Shown: positions 11,461 to 22,086 of the stretch, piece after piece | Layout of the letters: each line of letters starts with the position of its first letter | Numbering within the stretch: position 1 is the first letter of the stretch | Assembly: GCF_019649055.1 (NCBI RefSeq) | Contig: NW_026570272.1 | Span: 806,001-870,000, forward strand | Length of the DNA: 64,000 nucleotides | Reading direction: 5' to 3' | DNA from: Paramacrobiotus metropolitanus | Lineage: Eukaryota; Tardigrada; Eutardigrada; Parachela; Macrobiotidae | Notes under the pieces: generated by a model | What the model was told of the DNA's origin: nothing | The model's input: only the letters and a program-made list of their open reading frames with translations | Database searches by the model: none | Program-made: the position numbers and the translations under genes

Positions 11461-14400
11461 TAAATCGCAAATAAGCACTCTTTAAATGCTCGCCGGTGCT
11501 GACGCGATCGTCGTTGTTGCGCAAACAAACTGCAGCACGAACGTTACTTTGCGTTGGCGCGGCGACTGAGCGCGTCATCGTATGAAGTTGAATTACTATA
11601 TTATTTTTTCGAATTTCATGGTTCTGCAGCCGCGGTAGTCCGGTGCTGATACGTAACTAGTCAAATCTGCGTACAAACGAAAGTTTTCCTACTCAGTGGG
11701 ACAGTTATTGATTTATGTGAACGGTTTGAGGGAGATGTAATGGAAACACGGATGATCGCTTTCTCGTCCCCGATGGATTTTATTTTGTTTTTTTTGCGGC
11801 TTAGAGTTCGCTTCGCGGGTTCTTTTAGGCGATTTGATTTGCACAATGCACAATTTAATATTAGATTGTGTTCGCCACACACCAACGGTCCGATAGACGG
11901 TCCGGTGGACGATACGATGCAGCACCGTACCGTAAGCATGTCGTCGGTAATTTATAGTGTTCGCTCTCATCATAGCCGACAAACGATAAACGTTATACGG
12001 TCGAATGTTGCCTCCGAAGTGAAACGTGAAAAGTTTTAGTAAACCTTGGGGCTTCTGTTTTTGCTAAACTGCTTTTAGTTGTGAACCCGATGAAAACTAA
12101 AATTTTAAATTATTGTTTTGACACCAAAGCTGTTAGATTTGAGCGACAGTGAGCGTTGTTATGAACATTTGAAGTAAAACAGACGTCTACGGAGTTCGAG
12201 TAAAAAGTTCGCGCTGAGTACTCCAACAACGCCGTAGGCTTTGCATGGTAAATTCAAATAGCTGCAAAACCATTGGTTTTTGGACAAACTGCCCTCACTT
12301 TGTATCAAAAAACTTGTTTTAATTTTATCTTTCTCCTGATTTACTCCGTTTGTTAATCAAAAACCATTCGAACTTATTCCGATACCTCAAAAGTTTCGTG
12401 ATTTGGCACCTGCAGCCGTTCCAATCGATGAAATCGCCACCAAGAGCGGTTGCTATTTCGCAGGGTTTAACGGTAAGCTTGACGATAACTATGCTTTCTA
12501 TCGTCAATCCTATCGTCAAACGGTCCGATAAGGGTACGCCGTGATGACGTGCAAGAGCCTATCGTATATCGTACCGTATATCGTAAGTCTTTTTGTGTTT
12601 GCGAACACAGTCTATTGACAGATGGTTGCCGATACGGAAATTCTAATGTCACTGTGAACGCAAATCCAGCCACCCAAGGTTACAGAGTACTTCTCCAGTA
12701 ATGCCAAAGATATAACATATTACTGAGTATGTTTTTTTGTTTTCGGCACCTGTCCAGTACTTCACTGTATTCTAGCTTGGCTTGGTATAAACTTAAGAAA
12801 ATGTTACTCATTTTTTTCTCGTTTTTGAAACCGTGAAATTACTGCGTTTTTCTCAGAATGATCCTCGACGACTGAATGCCACTTTTGACAACCCTTCAAC
12901 TTTTGTTGAAAAAGGTAAAATATATAACAGCAAACGAAAAATGCCAGTTGTAAACTATGCCATTACAGTCCAGTTTATTAAACAATTTAAACTAGTCGTT
13001 GACCGAATTCGCTGTAGAAGGAAATTATCCCTGTAAGGTACCGTTTATTGAGGTTCCATTATTATAATGGGCAGGTGTAAGAAATTACTAAGTATATCTT
13101 GGACTTAGAAAGTGTTCCCGTTTAAACAGGTACCGCCACCTTCTGAGGTCACAATGACGTCTTTGGAGGGAGAGGTTTTCTCGCATTTCGTACTTTTCTA
13201 GTTAAATTGACTACACTGACTGCGAATCTCTTGTCGTCAGAAAAAAGGTTTGGATTCTCACTTCAGGATTATAAATTTACTATTCATGAGAAAAAATCCT
13301 GAAACAACAAATGAGACGCGTGTATTTTCTGATAGCGGATTTAGAACCAGCTTAGTCGATCGGACCACAACAAATATGACAATGCTAAAAAAACCGCTCC
13401 TCTTATGGACCCCGTTACGAAGTCAAAAGGTGGCGGTATCTTGTACGCAGTAGGCGTTGGACCCCTCTGGGGCGACACTTTAATTTTCAAGGCGGAATAC
13501 TTTTATCAGCTAAAAATAACCGCTGAACCGAATGTGCAATCGGTTATTTGAGAAACGCTTTGCACTGATGGCCGTGCTCTAATATCGCCCCAGACAATGG
13601 GAGCAAGGTTAACGCGACGCGCAAGCCGAAGTCGCTTAAAAAACGCTTAACGTAACGTCAGGCGTAAGCAAGTAATGGTTTTGTTTAATAAAATACTTTG
13701 CAGAATTATGGGACGGGTTATCACTTATCGGCTTACCCGTCCGGGTAACCGTTGCGCTTCGACGTTGGAGCGCAACCATTACGGGCCTGCTCCCAAACCA
13801 CATGCACGAACAAATGTACAAAATTTTTGTGTGCTTGGAGAGAAAAATTACAACCACAAGCATGCAACTTGAAAATCCGTTTTTGGAAACGATATCGCAT
13901 TTTGGCCATCCTGTGTTAAAAACGGCTTCTTCATCTGCACTTCGACGTTCATTTCCTTTCTGGCACGCATACGTTCTCGTCTTGATTTGTTTGAATTTTT
14001 TCCGCTGACTCATTGCTAATTTCTACGCGCTCCGCCCGTTGGTTGTCCTTTGCGTATCGGTTACGCAAAGCGGCTGACCTTTCACAATATTTAGCAGAAG
14101 AACGAAATAGGGCGAAGGAAAGACCCAAATATTTTCTTTTTCTGCGACCTTGATGTAAAAATGTAAAAGCAGTACCGCGATGAAACACAGCCTCTACCAG
14201 AACGCTCATGCCTTCCTCTCCGTAGTTTGTGGTTACCGCTGCACGCGCGGCCGTACTCTTCACATGCCGATTTATCCCAGCAATCACACTTAGCGCTCTC
14301 GGCAGGGAATTCGAGTTTTACCACTGCACCGGTTCGTCGGGTCTTTTGAAGACATTGCATGGGGTGGAGAAAGAGCACTTAAGCTCGGTAACCAGGCCTA

Positions 14401-14584
14401 CTCTGTATATATTGAGTCAAATCTTTCGGCAGACATCCGCCTTCCTGAAAAGCCGGTGTGTAAATTATCAACCAAACAAAAATCGTCATTTCCAGCGGCA
14501 ACACGTAGTTAGTTAACTGATTGTGCAATACCTGTTCGTATCAAACTACGTCTGCTTGCGTGCGTTTTGCGGCTCTTCAGCACA
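11461..14584. other. Intergenic region with degenerate repeats
   Basis: No gene could be built. About 11860-11950 and 12500-12640 share inverted similarity (cggtccgata, gcgaacaca blocks), suggesting a decayed inverted repeat. A hairpin-like stretch surrounds 13730-13790. The remaining ORFs look random. Confidence 0.45.
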
Positions 14585-14674
14585 CTACGGATTCCTGCTG
14601 ACCATACGCAGCACGTCGCGTATGGTCCGAGAGACAGCACGTCGACACTCGTCGCTCAGGATGATGAAGATGAC
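14585..14674 (-). pseudogene. Possible relic terminal exon of a GPCR
   Basis: On the minus strand a ttttatag acceptor is followed by an open frame reading VIFIILSDECRRAVSRTIRD and ending at a stop after 29 codons. This resembles the cytoplasmic end of TM7 plus helix 8 of a class A receptor. No other TM exons were found upstream on this strand, so it is probably an isolated remnant or chance. Confidence 0.3.
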
Positions 14675-16222
14675 CTATAAAAGAAAAGTCATAGAGCGGA
14701 TTGTGGCACTGTTTCAGCGGCTGCACAAATTTTCATACAGTACAGTGGGAAATCGATTCCACACGATACACCTTTCTGTACTGCTCCAGTCATCCGTATG
14801 GATTTTCACCATGGCTGAGCAGGTGCTTTAAAATTAAAAGCGCCACAATTACACCTGCACACTGATGAAGGTACATGTTACCGTGCAAATTTAAATAATT
14901 CAATAATTTTAATAATGCAGATTGCTCTGTAATAATGCAATACAATATTGCATATCCATTAAAATGTTATTAGCGAACGAAACTTCTGAGATCAGGTATC
15001 GATCAACATCCAAACTGTACCAAGTTGCTAACACTCATTAACATTATTCTGCACAATTTGAACTGCCTGGGAGGCGCATATAGTCGCATTAGCAAGGGTG
15101 TCTCGAAATGCGATATGAATGATTACCTTCAAGATTATTCCTGGAAAGATTTCTTTAATGTTTGGTTACATTAAGATTTCGCATCTAAATGTTATACCTC
15201 ACAGCTAAATGTAATAAAGAACGAATTTTTGGGACTTCCGGTGCGTGACGTTGGTAGCATCGCCCGATGTTGCACCGTAATTTGACTTACAATTTGGGAG
15301 CCTTCGAAATCTTCTATTCCTTTTGGTTTTCCTGGCAAAAAGTGACTTTTTCTGCGCAACTTTGGTTTGCAAAGTGAAGAACAGTTTACGGGAACTGTTG
15401 TGCCGTTCGGAACCAGATCTGTGCACACTCCAAAGGATTCAGCTTGCGCGACGCACAACAAAATGCAAATTTTACTGTCACCGAACTGGCTGCAGCACTT
15501 TGTTAATTATCACTACGGTACTTCCTACATGTGCCTTTATCAATGTGCAGGTATAAAAGCAACGCTCTTAAAAACTTTGTTCAGCTATAAGTTATAACGT
15601 AGCAATCCATATGGATGCCTGAAGCAGTACAAGGAAGATGTATTGTCTGTAATATTCTACACACGTAGAACCACCTTATATTCTGCAAAATTTTCCCCTG
15701 TTTATGATTTCTCCCTATATTCTGCACACAACGACCCGCGCTCCTTGCGGCTTGTGACCATATCCGGCAATATAACCCGGCTGCAACAATGGAGTGTGGC
15801 GGCACAAGGCTATAATTCTACATTTACAGAATTTCGAATTTGCAACAAAATGCACTGGACATTTATTTGTGTTACTTATATTTCGACGTCGTCGACAAAC
15901 CGAACAGTTTAAATGCATGATCCATCAAACCGCTCATGCGGTTCCGTTAAGCAAGCGCGTGGCTACTCAACGTGCAATTAAGCGGCTTAATTTAAGCCAG
16001 TCCGTAACGAAGTACTCAGAACTTCGTTACGTATTGTATATCCGTATACCGGTATATCCAATTGGGGGCCAGAGTAAGCGATGGCTGAAATTGTGCTAGC
16101 GCTCTGGCTTAATCCGCGCCGAGTGCATGCAGCTTAATGGTTGGTTCACTCCGTCATACAGTTAAATTGTTGAGTGGGCTGACAACGTCTTAATTGCTAC
16201 AAAGTTAAATGCTGGATTTACG
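14675..16222. other. Intergenic region containing a hairpin-forming repeat
   Basis: No supported exon. Around 15975-16125 there is imperfect inverted similarity (gcggcttaatttaagccag against ctggcttaatccgc) enclosing a perfect hairpin with 10-bp arms at 16004-16013 and 16021-16030. This looks like a small foldback element. Confidence 0.4.
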
Positions 16223-16538
16223 GAAATTTTACTTTACAACCTGATAATATACGTATTGGTAGCTGACGATTGTTCAGTTCAGTGTTAAGATGCGCTGATG
16301 ATATAAACTGCACAAAAACACATACCGGCGTTCCAACTGAGCCCAAGTGCATCAGAGAGTTAAGCCAGAAGAACAAGAGCCTGATTTTACTTTACAACCT
16401 GATAATATACGTATTGGTAGCTGACGATTGTTCAGTTCAGTGTTAAGATGCGCTGATGATATAAACTGCACAAAAACACATACCGGCGTTCCAACTGAGC
16501 CCAAGTGCATCAGAGAGTTAAGCCAGAAGAACAAGAGC
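16223..16538. repeat. 158-bp direct tandem duplication, copies identical
   Basis: Bases 16226-16380 recur at 16384-16538 with no difference seen (offset 158). The duplicated unit covers the end of TM7 and the C-terminal tail of the minus-strand GPCR. Identity means a recent event or an assembly artefact. Confidence 0.9.
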
Positions 16539-17329
16539 GGCCGGCTTGGCCATACCGACGGGAAATGAGTGATGACGATGGGCAGCGGGCAGTAGCAAAT
16601 AACGCCCCAGACGAAAGACATCATCAACACCACAGCGAGCGTTCGCTGGCGTGCCCTTAAAGTGGTTTCCCGGACATGTTCATGTCCCTGCCACGAGTGG
16701 AAGAAATTGATGGTGACGCACAAGTAAAGCCCGCCCTGTAAACGTAAACAAAAAGGCACAATGGCGCTGATCGACAGCATGAAAGGAACGAGTGGATGGG
16801 GATACTGAATCAGCACACAAGCGCCGACATCCGCATTGTAAGCATAATATCCCAGAATCCTCGCCACAAAAGGAAATGTGGCAATACCGGCGATGGCGCA
16901 ACACATTGCTGCCAGGAAGGCAGCGGCCCGACGGCCGGAAATGTTAGGATAGCGGTGGGGCAGAATGAGAGCCACGAAGCGGTTGAAGGCCAGGACGACG
17001 GCGATCCAGTGGATTATTGTGAAGAGTAGGTGTCGGGAAAACTGCACCAGGAAGCAGGAAATCGTGATGTAGTTGTGGCGATGCACTTGGAGGACGGTGG
17101 TGGTGAAGAGGAAGAATGACAATGTAACCAACGCCTCCAGACTGAGTAGCCCGATCACTAGCAGGTGGGTCCCTTCACGGTGAGGTTGGTGACGGAGGAG
17201 GGCACAGATTAGTGGGAGGGCCGCCACAACGCCCATGCCGGAAACTGTAGAGGAGATGCCGTACCATCACAGAACCGCATTAGACTCGCCGGAGGTGGCA
17301 GAGGCTGCTCCTGAACTGTTATTGACCAT
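16352..17329 (-). pseudogene. Rhodopsin-like GPCR interrupted by an in-frame TGA near its start
   Basis: A minus-strand ATG at 17329 in a strong context (gccgccATGg-like) starts an extracellular N-terminus with an NNSS sequon. Codon 21 is TGA (17267-17269). The same frame then runs open for the rest of a seven-TM receptor, TM1 beginning WYGISSTVSGMGVVAALPL. TM3 ends FNRFVALILPHRY in place of DRY; TM6 contains MMSFVWGVICYCPLP; TM7 contains GSVGTPVCVFVQF without NPxxY. An internal Met at 17236 would lose half of TM1. The present stop at 16352 comes from the duplicated 158-bp unit read out of its original frame; without the duplication the tail would end a few codons after KVK. It may be a pseudogene, a readthrough gene or contain a base error. 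Confidence 0.65.
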
Positions 17330-18281
17330 GGCGGACAGGTGTGGTGCGGATGAACATTTTGGAACTGTCACGACACTCGTGATTACTGGCGGAAATAAAA
17401 TCTACACAAAAAGTATATAATCCATGACTATCGTTTGCCGGGAGAATGATGAGCATGAAAAAATCTAAGATTCTGGCTGTTGCCCCTGGCTGTTATTATA
17501 GAGCAAGCTTGCGTGTTCACTAAACCGATTGCCAGTTTTATCCCAGAACCGTGGTGCTGCCCCAGTTGCACAACGATCAGCCGAAAATCCTGATGAAATA
17601 CTTTGAATATCGTGTAGGCACTAGAAAGGTAATCGGCTTTAACACTGCGCGACAACCGCGGCTAATGTGCATTCGTTATAAGAAATGATTGTACGCTTCT
17701 TCTGATAGACATGCAAAAAATACATTTCTTGTTATGATTTTTCACGGCGGAAAGGCAGATGCCATAATCAAGCCACGGCATTCTAAACTGATCTTCGAAA
17801 CTACATCGGCGGAAAATGATACACTACAGAGTAAGCTTTCAAGTTACCAGACCGGAACCACTGATCCAGCAATTAGCGTTTTAGATGAATTTTGAATTAT
17901 ACCATAATTCTTTATTCAAAGAATGTGCTACAAAGGCGTGTTCACAGCGAGCTGATTAATCCAGCTGATGCTACCAGAGGAAGGAGTAATTAAAGGAAGG
18001 AAATTTTGTGTTCAAATAGATGAAGAAATAATTAAAGGAAGGAATGTTTTTTGGTCAAAAAGAGGAAGAAGATTTCGATAGAAGTAGTCAAAAAAAGGAG
18101 AAAATTTTCGTGGTCCAAAAAGGAGACTGTGATGGTCGAAACAAGGGAAACAATTTTTCGGTAATGCGTTTGGAGAAATTTTAAAATTTTTAGGGAATCA
18201 TACTTGGTGGTCTGTACTTTAAAAAAGTAAGTACTGACCGTGAGTAGTGCTGAAAAAGCGTTGCAGCTACACATACTCGTA
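17330..18281. other. Gene-free region with purine-rich degenerate repeats
   Basis: Bases 17985-18160 are purine-rich and repetitive, with recurring gtcaaaaagaggaag and aaaggaaggaa blocks. A related stretch lies in the opposite orientation at 25690-25873. No gene is visible. Confidence 0.6.
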
Positions 18282-18846
18282 TACCGTAATTATCGAATTT
18301 GCCGCACTGGGCGGCAAATAGTTCGAACACCATGGAGCAGGTGCGCTTATTTCGGGGAGGTGCGCTTATTTCGGGGGGTGCCTTTATTTTTCAAACAATA
18401 AATTTTTGAAGGTGCGCTTATTTTGCAAACAATAAATTTCGGAAGAGCCCATTATTTTTCGAAACAACAGCGCATCCTGCTCTACTGAAAATAAGCGCCG
18501 CATTTACCGAGTACATGGCTAGCTAGCAATATGTGTTTGATACCTATACTTCTACAGTAGTAACTGACTCATTTTTGTTGCTCCATCATTGATTGTACTC
18601 AAAGATATCGTCAGGTTATGTTAAAGTTTCGATCACAACTCAGCTATATATGATTAAGTAAATACGTTTTATAACACAAAATACAGTGTAATTATCGGTT
18701 TATTGGACTTAACATCTAATTACCGCACCCGGTGCGGTAATTTCGGGGGGGTGGGGTTATTTTTCGAACATGAATGCGGCGGTGAGCTTATTACGGGGGG
18801 TGCGCTTATTGCGGGGGGGGGTGCCACAAATTCGATAATTACGGTA
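18282..18846. mobile_element. Non-autonomous terminal-inverted-repeat element, 565 bp
   Basis: Perfect 20-bp terminal inverted repeats: taccgtaattatcgaatttg at 18282-18301 and its reverse complement at 18827-18846. The interior is built of repeated ggtgcgcttatt..cgggg blocks near 18351-18440 and 18720-18820, plus a 10-bp-arm palindrome at 18720-18740. There is no transposase. The ends begin TA-CCG, compatible with TA target duplication, but that is inference. Confidence 0.65.
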
Positions 18847-19069
18847 ATCGCATTTTCGAGAAGACGAGAAGACGTGCGCTTGTGAAGTATGTATCAACAT
18901 CGGTATGAAATAACAGGTAACGAATATTGTTATTATCAACGTAAATACATACAATAATTCAATGCTACCATCTAATTCGTTTTGATGTGCCTGAATCGTT
19001 TGGTCAAAGAATAACAGTCATAATGGTTAGATGCTGGAGGATTCCTCCCGTTAGTTACGTTGTTAATGA

Positions 19070-19237
19070 GCTGCGCGCTGTCGTGGCCCTTAGATCAAAG
19101 CGGCCGCCGCCGCGCTTGCGCGTGCTGTTTGCGCCCGGCACTGCTCCTGTGCCCGCATTTGGTTTTTGCGTTTCCGTTCGACATGCAGTGTCTTTGCATT
19201 TCTGTATCGTGTGCGCGCGAGTGACTTTGTTCTTTTA
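19070..19237 (+). repeat. Split direct repeat A1
   Basis: This 168-bp core recurs at 23308-23475 (constant offset 4238) with one mismatch near 19102 (gccgccgccg against gccgccggcg). A gapped, weaker match extends left to about 19020. It marks the left end of the retrotransposon. Confidence 0.9.
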
Positions 19238-19334
19238 AGAAGAAGTTTTGGAGTGAAGTTCAGAAGTTATCTGATTTTGAGAAAGAGAAAACTTTTACCC
19301 GGTTCTTCCGATAACCGAATACTACAGCTTGAAG

Positions 19335-20474
19335 ATGCCACCGAAACGTTCAGGACGCGGCAGACCGGCGGGACGCGGGAGACCGACAGGGGCCTCTGCG
19401 AGTCGCGGCCGTAAACGAATAGCCAGCGCATCCTCTCCCGCACAAAACCGGCTCCGTTCACAAGTGACAGTACCGCCGTCAACGACATTTCCATCTAGCA
19501 CGAACGACCTTCTGAAAAACATCAGCGATCAAGTTCAGGCGCTTAATGAAAGAATTACATCCGTGGAAAAGAATGCGAAGCATGGACCTCTTACCGTGAA
19601 CGCTGGTCCCAGCCGAACACTGTCTCCCTCATCGAATCGCGTTGTTGCAGGTAACAGTAAGCAGCCAATTACTGAAATCACTATTGAACAGACACCTGAA
19701 CCCAAAAACATCTACGAACGACTTGGCCCGTCTGTGTATCGAGACCTGCGAGCAGTGAACCCCAACCTGCGCGATGCCTTGCTTGATCACTCGCAATTTG
19801 TGGACTTTGCGGATTTGCTGCCACAAAATAGAGTGCCTTCCAAGCGGCCGCAGGCGGGCACTAAGATGACACACGACCCCACCACCGGCGAAGCTATATT
19901 CCTTCCGTCTACAAAGAAGGAGCAAATTACCGATTATTTTAAATGGTCTCGAGCATTCTCAGTATTCGTTGAATACCGGACGTTTCATCACCCGGACTTT
20001 ATAATCCCGCTGATGAAATACCAAGACCTCATCGGGCTTCTGTCAGATCCTGACCGGGGCTATAAGTTCGAGCATGTCATGGAGTATGACATGCAATTCC
20101 GAAACTACGCTGCCAATAACCCACTTGACTTTGAAATTTGGACGCGACGTCATGAGGAGTCTTTTCAGGAGCGCATAGCTAATCCCAAGACTCTCACTGC
20201 ACGAACAGCCAGCACTAGCGGCTTGTCGAACCCACGACATAGCACGCTGCAGCGCGGACGCTGCAAGGAGGTGGGTCACGTCGCACGGGACTGTAAGCAG
20301 CCCTTTCGCGGGCGCCCGGCTGCGGAGGGCGAAATCTGCAACAATTTCAACAAAGGAAATTGCACAACACCATGCCGCCGAGGACGCCTGCACGAGTGCA
20401 GCGAATGTAATTCCGAAGATCACGCCGAATACAATTGCCCCCGTCGGTATGACAAGCGAGCCGAACGCCGTTAG
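19335..20474 (+). CDS. Gag-like protein of the retrotransposon
   Basis: The ATG at 19335 gives 379 aa. The N-terminus is very basic and Arg/Gly-rich (RSGRGRPAGRGRP), fitting nucleic-acid binding. A coiled-coil-like stretch follows at about residues 55-80. Near residue 310 there is a CCHC-type knuckle, RCKEVGHVARDC, that lacks its first cysteine. Near the C-terminus a Cys/His cluster reads CNNFNKGNC and then HECSECNSEDH..C, a finger type common in gag proteins of DIRS-order elements. Its role is packaging of element RNA. It overlaps the next ORF by 26 bp in another frame. Confidence 0.8.
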   Translation: MPPKRSGRGRPAGRGRPTGASASRGRKRIASASSPAQNRLRSQVTVPPSTTFPSSTNDLLKNISDQVQALNERITSVEKNAKHGPLTVNAGPSRTLSPSSNRVVAGNSKQPITEITIEQTPEPKNIYERLGPSVYRDLRAVNPNLRDALLDHSQFVDFADLLPQNRVPSKRPQAGTKMTHDPTTGEAIFLPSTKKEQITDYFKWSRAFSVFVEYRTFHHPDFIIPLMKYQDLIGLLSDPDRGYKFEHVMEYDMQFRNYAANNPLDFEIWTRRHEESFQERIANPKTLTARTASTSGLSNPRHSTLQRGRCKEVGHVARDCKQPFRGRPAAEGEICNNFNKGNCTTPCRRGRLHECSECNSEDHAEYNCPRRYDKRAERR

Positions 20475-22086
20475 GAGCCGTACGCCACTTAAACCGGCTG
20501 CCTTTAAAAAACTCCTGACAGCACATCCCGACCGAACTTTTGTCGAAGATTTGATTCACATGATCACTGACGGAGCGGATATCGGATACCGCGGCCCAGA
20601 ATTATCCCGCTATACAAAAAATTCCCGCACTGCAGATGAGAATCCTGAAGCGATTTCGTCATCCATCGAAAAGAGCGTTCAATGTGGCCACGCACTCGGC
20701 CCGTTTAACCGACCGCCTCTACCAAATTTCGTTTGCAACGCTCTCGGTGTTAGGCCAAAGTCGAGCGGTGGATTTCGCACAATCATGGACCTTTCCCAAC
20801 CGACTGGAACATCAGTCAACGACTTCATCGCGAAGGACGAACCACCCTTAAAGTTTTGTTCCGTGGACGATGCCACTAAGCTGATCGCTGCATATGGCAA
20901 GGGCGCAGTGATGGCGAAGCTAGACATTGCCAATGCGTTCCGCTTGATTCCAGTACGATGCTCCCAGTGGAACCTTCTTGGCTACAAGTTCAAAGGTAAA
21001 TATTACCACGACGTGGTTTTACCTTTTGGCTGTCGCTCCGCACCGCGCTTGTTTTGTATGTGCTCTGATGCCATACACTGGATATTTTGCAACATTTCCG
21101 GTCACGTCGCTATTTTACACTACATCGATGATTACCTAATCATCGCGCCGGTTGGTGGTAGATGCGCTGAATTGGTCAGTTTGTTCATGAAACTGTGCGA
21201 AGAATTGGGTGTACCGCTCGCAGCAAACAAGCTAGAGGGCCCATGTACGCGCATAGTCTTTCTGGGAATAACTATCGATTCCGTAGCGCAGACTTTGTCT
21301 TTACCAGAAGGAAAGCTCAACAGTCTAACTGAGCTGCTTCGGTCCTGGTCGAAGAAAACGTCATGTTCACTGGTAGAACTGCAGAGTCTTGTCGGCTCGC
21401 TGCAGTTTGCAACCAAATGTGTGCCCGCTGGTCGACTTTACTTAAGGCGTCTCATTCACAAAATGTCCGGCCTGACCACTCACAGACCCCGGTTTGTCAC
21501 ATCAATTCAACTAGACGCCGATTTTCAGTTGGACATCGCTTGGTGGCTTAAGTTCCTGCCTGCTTGGAACGGTTTAGCTACTATTCTGGAGCCAGAATGG
21601 AGCAGGCCAGACACGTTGCACCTCTCCACTGACGCCTCGGGCCGCCTTGGAGTGGGCGGTTATTACAGCGGCCGCTGGTTTGCGTCTCCATGGCCACAAT
21701 GGATTAAGGATATCAAGCCGTGCATCGAGTATCTGGAGATGTTAGGCGTCTTGTTCGCATTAATGCTGTGGCAGCAATTGTTTCGGAACAAGAAAGTTAT
21801 GTTCCACTGTGACAACCTGGGAGTCTGTGAGGCTTGGGATAAGTTAGGCTCAACCAATCGAGCTGTGCTTGACCTCATGCGCAGAATGACCATGATTGCA
21901 GCAGAAGGAAACTTTCACTTCACCATCAAACATATCAGTGGATGTGATAACGGCATAGCTGATGCAATCTCCCGCTTTCAGGTAGACCGGTTTCGCCGGC
22001 TAGCACCCGCAGCCAACCTCTACCCCGACAGTCTTCCCGACATATGGAGCGATTTACAGAGCAGCTACACGGGCTCGGCCAGCTGA
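20449..22086 (+). CDS. Reverse transcriptase / RNase H of the retrotransposon
   Basis: 545 aa with the ATG inside the end of gag. RT motifs are present in order: IMDLSQPTG (about 108), AKLDIANAFRLIPV (about 153-166), LPFGCRSAPRLF (about 192) and the catalytic YIDD at residues 225-228. A thumb region follows. RNase H begins near 390 with STDASG (Asp about 395), then an E in the IEYLEMLGVLFAL segment, HCDN and later DAISR. It makes cDNA from element RNA. I see no methyltransferase domain. The frame is uninterrupted and overlaps the recombinase ORF by 43 bp, so translation probably uses reinitiation or frameshifting. Confidence 0.9.
   Translation: MTSEPNAVRSRTPLKPAAFKKLLTAHPDRTFVEDLIHMITDGADIGYRGPELSRYTKNSRTADENPEAISSSIEKSVQCGHALGPFNRPPLPNFVCNALGVRPKSSGGFRTIMDLSQPTGTSVNDFIAKDEPPLKFCSVDDATKLIAAYGKGAVMAKLDIANAFRLIPVRCSQWNLLGYKFKGKYYHDVVLPFGCRSAPRLFCMCSDAIHWIFCNISGHVAILHYIDDYLIIAPVGGRCAELVSLFMKLCEELGVPLAANKLEGPCTRIVFLGITIDSVAQTLSLPEGKLNSLTELLRSWSKKTSCSLVELQSLVGSLQFATKCVPAGRLYLRRLIHKMSGLTTHRPRFVTSIQLDADFQLDIAWWLKFLPAWNGLATILEPEWSRPDTLHLSTDASGRLGVGGYYSGRWFASPWPQWIKDIKPCIEYLEMLGVLFALMLWQQLFRNKKVMFHCDNLGVCEAWDKLGSTNRAVLDLMRRMTMIAAEGNFHFTIKHISGCDNGIADAISRFQVDRFRRLAPAANLYPDSLPDIWSDLQSSYTGSAS

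Noticed and set aside
18703-18885. 60-codon Gly-rich ORF
   Set aside because: Produced by the G-run repeats of the TIR element.
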